DNA of 64,000 bases from Paenibacillus macquariensis (GTDB taxonomy: Bacteria > Bacillota > Bacilli > Paenibacillales > Paenibacillaceae), in assembly GCF_900156375.1 (NCBI RefSeq), contig NZ_FTNK01000011.1:62001-126000 (forward strand), in the 5' to 3' direction. Shown here piece after piece: positions 62,438 through 64,000 of this stretch (the first letter of the stretch is position 1; each line of letters begins with the position of its first letter). The translations under genes and the position numbers were made by a program. The notes beneath the pieces are model-generated. The model was given only the letters and a program-made list of their open reading frames with translations. It was not told the DNA's origin and did no database searches.

Positions 62438-62710
62438 TTATAAAAAACTTTGCTCAGCTTGGCGAATTAAACGCTTCGTAATTTCTCCACCAACAGATCC
62501 GTTTTCTCTTGATGTCAAATGACCCCAGCTTTCCCGTCCATGATTGGTATGGCCTCCAACAGAACCAAGATCCGAAGCAAACTCAGTATCTAATCCTGCT
62601 GTATTTCCATATCCACCTACATGTAGACCAAATTCCGCTGCAATTTCATACTTCATTTGATCAATCATCTTCCGACTCGCCGGTACAACTGTCCGATTAT
62701 TTCTTGTCAT
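62438..62710 (-). CDS. Alpha/beta-type small acid-soluble spore protein
   Basis: A 90-aa DNA-binding spore protein protecting DNA in dormancy. It starts at the ATG at 62710 (MTRNNRTVVPASRKMIDQMK) with GAGGTG upstream. The germination protease region KYEIAAEFGLH, GGYGNTAGLDTEFASDLG and the conserved GSVGGEITKRLIRQAEQ C-terminus identify the family. The middle (HTNHGRESWGHLTSREN) departs slightly from the classic GxxGGNMVRR pattern. Expected SigG control; no clear SigG promoter could be confirmed. Confidence 0.92.
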   Translation of the reverse strand: MTRNNRTVVPASRKMIDQMKYEIAAEFGLHVGGYGNTAGLDTEFASDLGSVGGHTNHGRESWGHLTSRENGSVGGEITKRLIRQAEQSFL

Positions 62711-62818
62711 TATAATGAACACCTCTTCGCATAAAAGTACTTGCAAGAGTATTATTTGCATAATGATTCGGATTACACGTATAAAAGATTGCTACTACTG
62801 GCAATAATACGGATAACC

Positions 62819-63355
62819 TTATTGGATAATATAACTACCGCGGGCCATAACAACTAAACCGTATTTCTGTCCATCTTGAACCGTAATACCGCGCCCTTCT
62901 CTTGGGAAGGATAATAAATGGTTTGTTGTTACTGGTTGTCCACTCTTGATATCTAATCCAGCCGTCAAGTCAGGCACTCCATTAGCATCGGGACTATAAA
63001 TAACCGCCTTACCATTTCGTACTATAAATTCAGTTCCTGCATTAGCGATAAGCGTCTCTCCAGGCTTAACGTCAACGACAACAAGTGCATTAGCACTTGA
63101 ATTTCCGTTATCTGTTGGATTTGTAGGAACTGGCGTTGGTGTTGGGACTGGCGTTGGAGTCGGTATTGTCGTACCTCCACCCAATGCCTTTTGAATTTGT
63201 TGATCTACGTAGCTCTTAGTGACAACTGGGTCCTCGGATGTTCCCGGTTGTGTAATAGAACCTGCTCCACTAGCTGTTGTATTCAGAATCGATCCAACCC
63301 AAGCAACACTGCTGAACATTACTGCTGCTGTTACAACTTTCCATGCTTTATTCAT
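62819..63355 (-). CDS. Secreted protein with Pro-Thr linker, unknown function
   Basis: A 178-aa protein with a signal peptide (KVVTAAVMFSSVAWVGSIL, cleavage near ASGAG) and a short helical part (VVTKSYVDQQIQKAL). A PTPTPVPTPTPVPTNPT linker (about residues 65-81) leads to a C-terminal beta domain of about 90 residues (VVVDVKPGETLIANAGTEFI, GITVQDGQKYGLVVMARGSY). The last domain recurs in Paenibacillus exported proteins as far as I can recall, with no known role. It looks like a wall-spanning or surface protein. Confidence 0.7.
   Translation of the reverse strand: MNKAWKVVTAAVMFSSVAWVGSILNTTASGAGSITQPGTSEDPVVTKSYVDQQIQKALGGGTTIPTPTPVPTPTPVPTNPTDNGNSSANALVVVDVKPGETLIANAGTEFIVRNGKAVIYSPDANGVPDLTAGLDIKSGQPVTTNHLLSFPREGRGITVQDGQKYGLVVMARGSYIIQ
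63127..63162 (-). repeat. 18-bp tandem repeat encoding the PTPVPT linker
   Basis: Two adjacent 18-bp units (63127-63144 and 63145-63162) differing at two positions, encoding PTPVPT-type hexapeptides. Such units may change in number between strains. Confidence 0.7.
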
Positions 63356-63426
63356 GATGTTCCTCCTCTATGATTGTTTATTTCTATTAATGATAGAGAT
63401 ATTAGAGCCTTAAAACAAGTAGAATA

Positions 63427-63510
63427 TTATATTACACCTCCAGAGGCTATTTTAGCATGACATATCCATAGCTCTTCTGCACCTTCTTTACTATCGAACA
63501 TTACGTCCAT
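63427..63510 (-). CDS. Possible 27-aa ORF
   Basis: ATG at 63510 with AAGGAG six bases upstream, encoding MDVMFDSKEGAEELW plus twelve more residues ending GGVI. The strong ribosome binding site is the main support. It lies between the RadC-like gene and the secreted-protein gene, in the same direction. No family recognised; it may be the tail of an eroded gene. Confidence 0.3.
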   Translation of the reverse strand: MDVMFDSKEGAEELWICHAKIASGGVI

Positions 63511-63632
63511 AGCTTACTCCTTGTCTATACACTTCTACTTGAAATCCATATTCTAATGTGGTTACAAACCGATCCAGTTCCTTCACTATTTTCACTTACT
63601 TTCAGTGAGCCCTCTTCTTTCATTGATAGTTA

Positions 63633-64000
63633 TCAAACGATGATGTAATCCAACAGTTCTATGCCGATGATCTTTCCGGCTTCTACCAGTCGTGTTGTGA
63701 CTTCAATGTCTTCTCTTGATGGGGAGCTGTTTTCGCTAGGATGATTGTGTCCTACCAAAATGGATGCCGCATTGGAGAGGATAGCCGCTTTCATTACTTC
63801 CCTAGGGTGAACGATACTAGCATTTAGGCTGTCGACGTGACAGATGTTTATCAAGACGGGTGAATTCTTTGTATCCAAACTTATGACGATGAAGGCTTCA
63901 CGGTCTAAGTCGCCTAGGAAATGTTTTATTAGTTTGTATCCATCTTCCGGTGATTGGATGGATCTTTCCTTGTACAGTAGGCTTGACTCCTTCACCAACT
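63633..64000 (-). pseudogene. RadC-type JAB-domain protein with decayed C-terminal end (5' end outside window)
   Basis: About 122 codons are visible; the true start is probably beyond 64000 (a TTG at 63998 is in frame). The JAMM metal motif is intact: HNHPSENSSPSRED (about 80-93), with the typical MKAAILSNAASILVGHNHPS and GKIIGIELLDYIIV around it. Intact RadC proteins continue with a few residues like GDxxxxSMKEEG. Here TGATAA follows IIV directly, yet the same frame resumes with LSMKEEGSL. Deletions of 2 and 4 bases would explain this. The core fold may still work. RadC proteins' function is not settled; many sit near mobile DNA. Confidence 0.65.

Noticed and set aside
62264..62440. SAM riboswitch upstream of metK
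   Set aside because: The conserved S-box core segments are absent; only a short leader with a terminator is present.
63120..63180. Short direct repeats as a CRISPR-like array
   Set aside because: They encode the Pro-Thr linker in frame, have no spacers and no cas genes nearby.

Overview
The window is chromosomal DNA of a spore-forming, flagellated, S-layer-bearing Firmicute, almost certainly Paenibacillus or a close relative. The supporting signs are strong AAGGAGG-type ribosome binding sites with frequent TTG/GTG starts, an alpha/beta small acid-soluble spore protein, DegS/DegU, long-form HPF, ComFA/ComFC, an SLH-domain surface protein with Big_5/SwmB-like repeats, and the Bacillus-type order comF-yvyF-flgM-flgN-flgK-flgL-fliW-csrA-hag-flaG-fliD-fliS-fliT ... 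hpf-secA-prfB ... ftsE-ftsX. Only the VanW-like gene is clearly on the + strand; essentially everything else reads on the - strand. No rRNA, tRNA, CRISPR array or intact insertion sequence was seen.

Layout, left to right. 1-1449: end of ftsX, then ftsE. 1655-3094: VanW-like membrane-anchored protein, followed by a palindrome-rich intergenic repeat. 3374-5703: yhbD-yhbE-yhbF (HTH regulator plus two polymer-forming proteins) with a 51-aa gene at the operon end. 5857-18273: two tandem copies of a polysaccharide cluster. Each has a mannose-1-phosphate guanylyltransferase-like protein, a small coiled-coil protein, a GT2 synthase fused to a GspE/MshE N-terminal domain (candidate c-di-GMP receptor) and a GtrB-like prenyl-phosphate glycosyltransferase. 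Copy 1 also keeps GtrA and a GT-C glycosyltransferase. In copy 2 these two survive only as a deletion scar next to an IS3-like remnant. 18506-26886: complete arginine operon argC-J-B-D-F-G-H. 27020-34563: YitT-like protein, prfB with its programmed +1 frameshift, secA, hpf, a cold-shock gene and a TPR glycosyltransferase.

34683-47724: two further glycosyltransferase genes, one a GT2-methyltransferase-TPR-methyltransferase fusion, adjoining the late flagellar genes. They are a probable flagellin-glycosylation set. The hag leader carries a near-ideal CsrA hairpin, next to csrA and fliW. 47869-53771: comFC, comFA with a GC-rich hairpin-laden patch, a miniature GT2-like membrane protein, degU and degS. 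53830-60766: two large secreted proteins, a phosphodiester-glycosidase/copper-amine-oxidase-stalk protein and an SLH surface-layer protein. 61061-64000: metK with an intrinsic terminator in its leader and no S-box, an SASP gene, a small secreted protein with a Pro-Thr linker, a possible 27-aa ORF and a RadC-type JAB protein whose C-terminal end has decayed.

Functionally, the window combines cell-envelope work (FtsEX, VanW-like, S-layer, polysaccharide export/synthesis), motility and its control (FlgM, FliW-CsrA, DegS-DegU), competence (ComF) and core housekeeping (SecA, RF2, HPF, MetK, arginine synthesis). The most distinctive system is the duplicated GDP-sugar / coiled-coil / GspE_N-GT2 cluster, whose architecture suggests an exopolysaccharide synthase gated by c-di-GMP.
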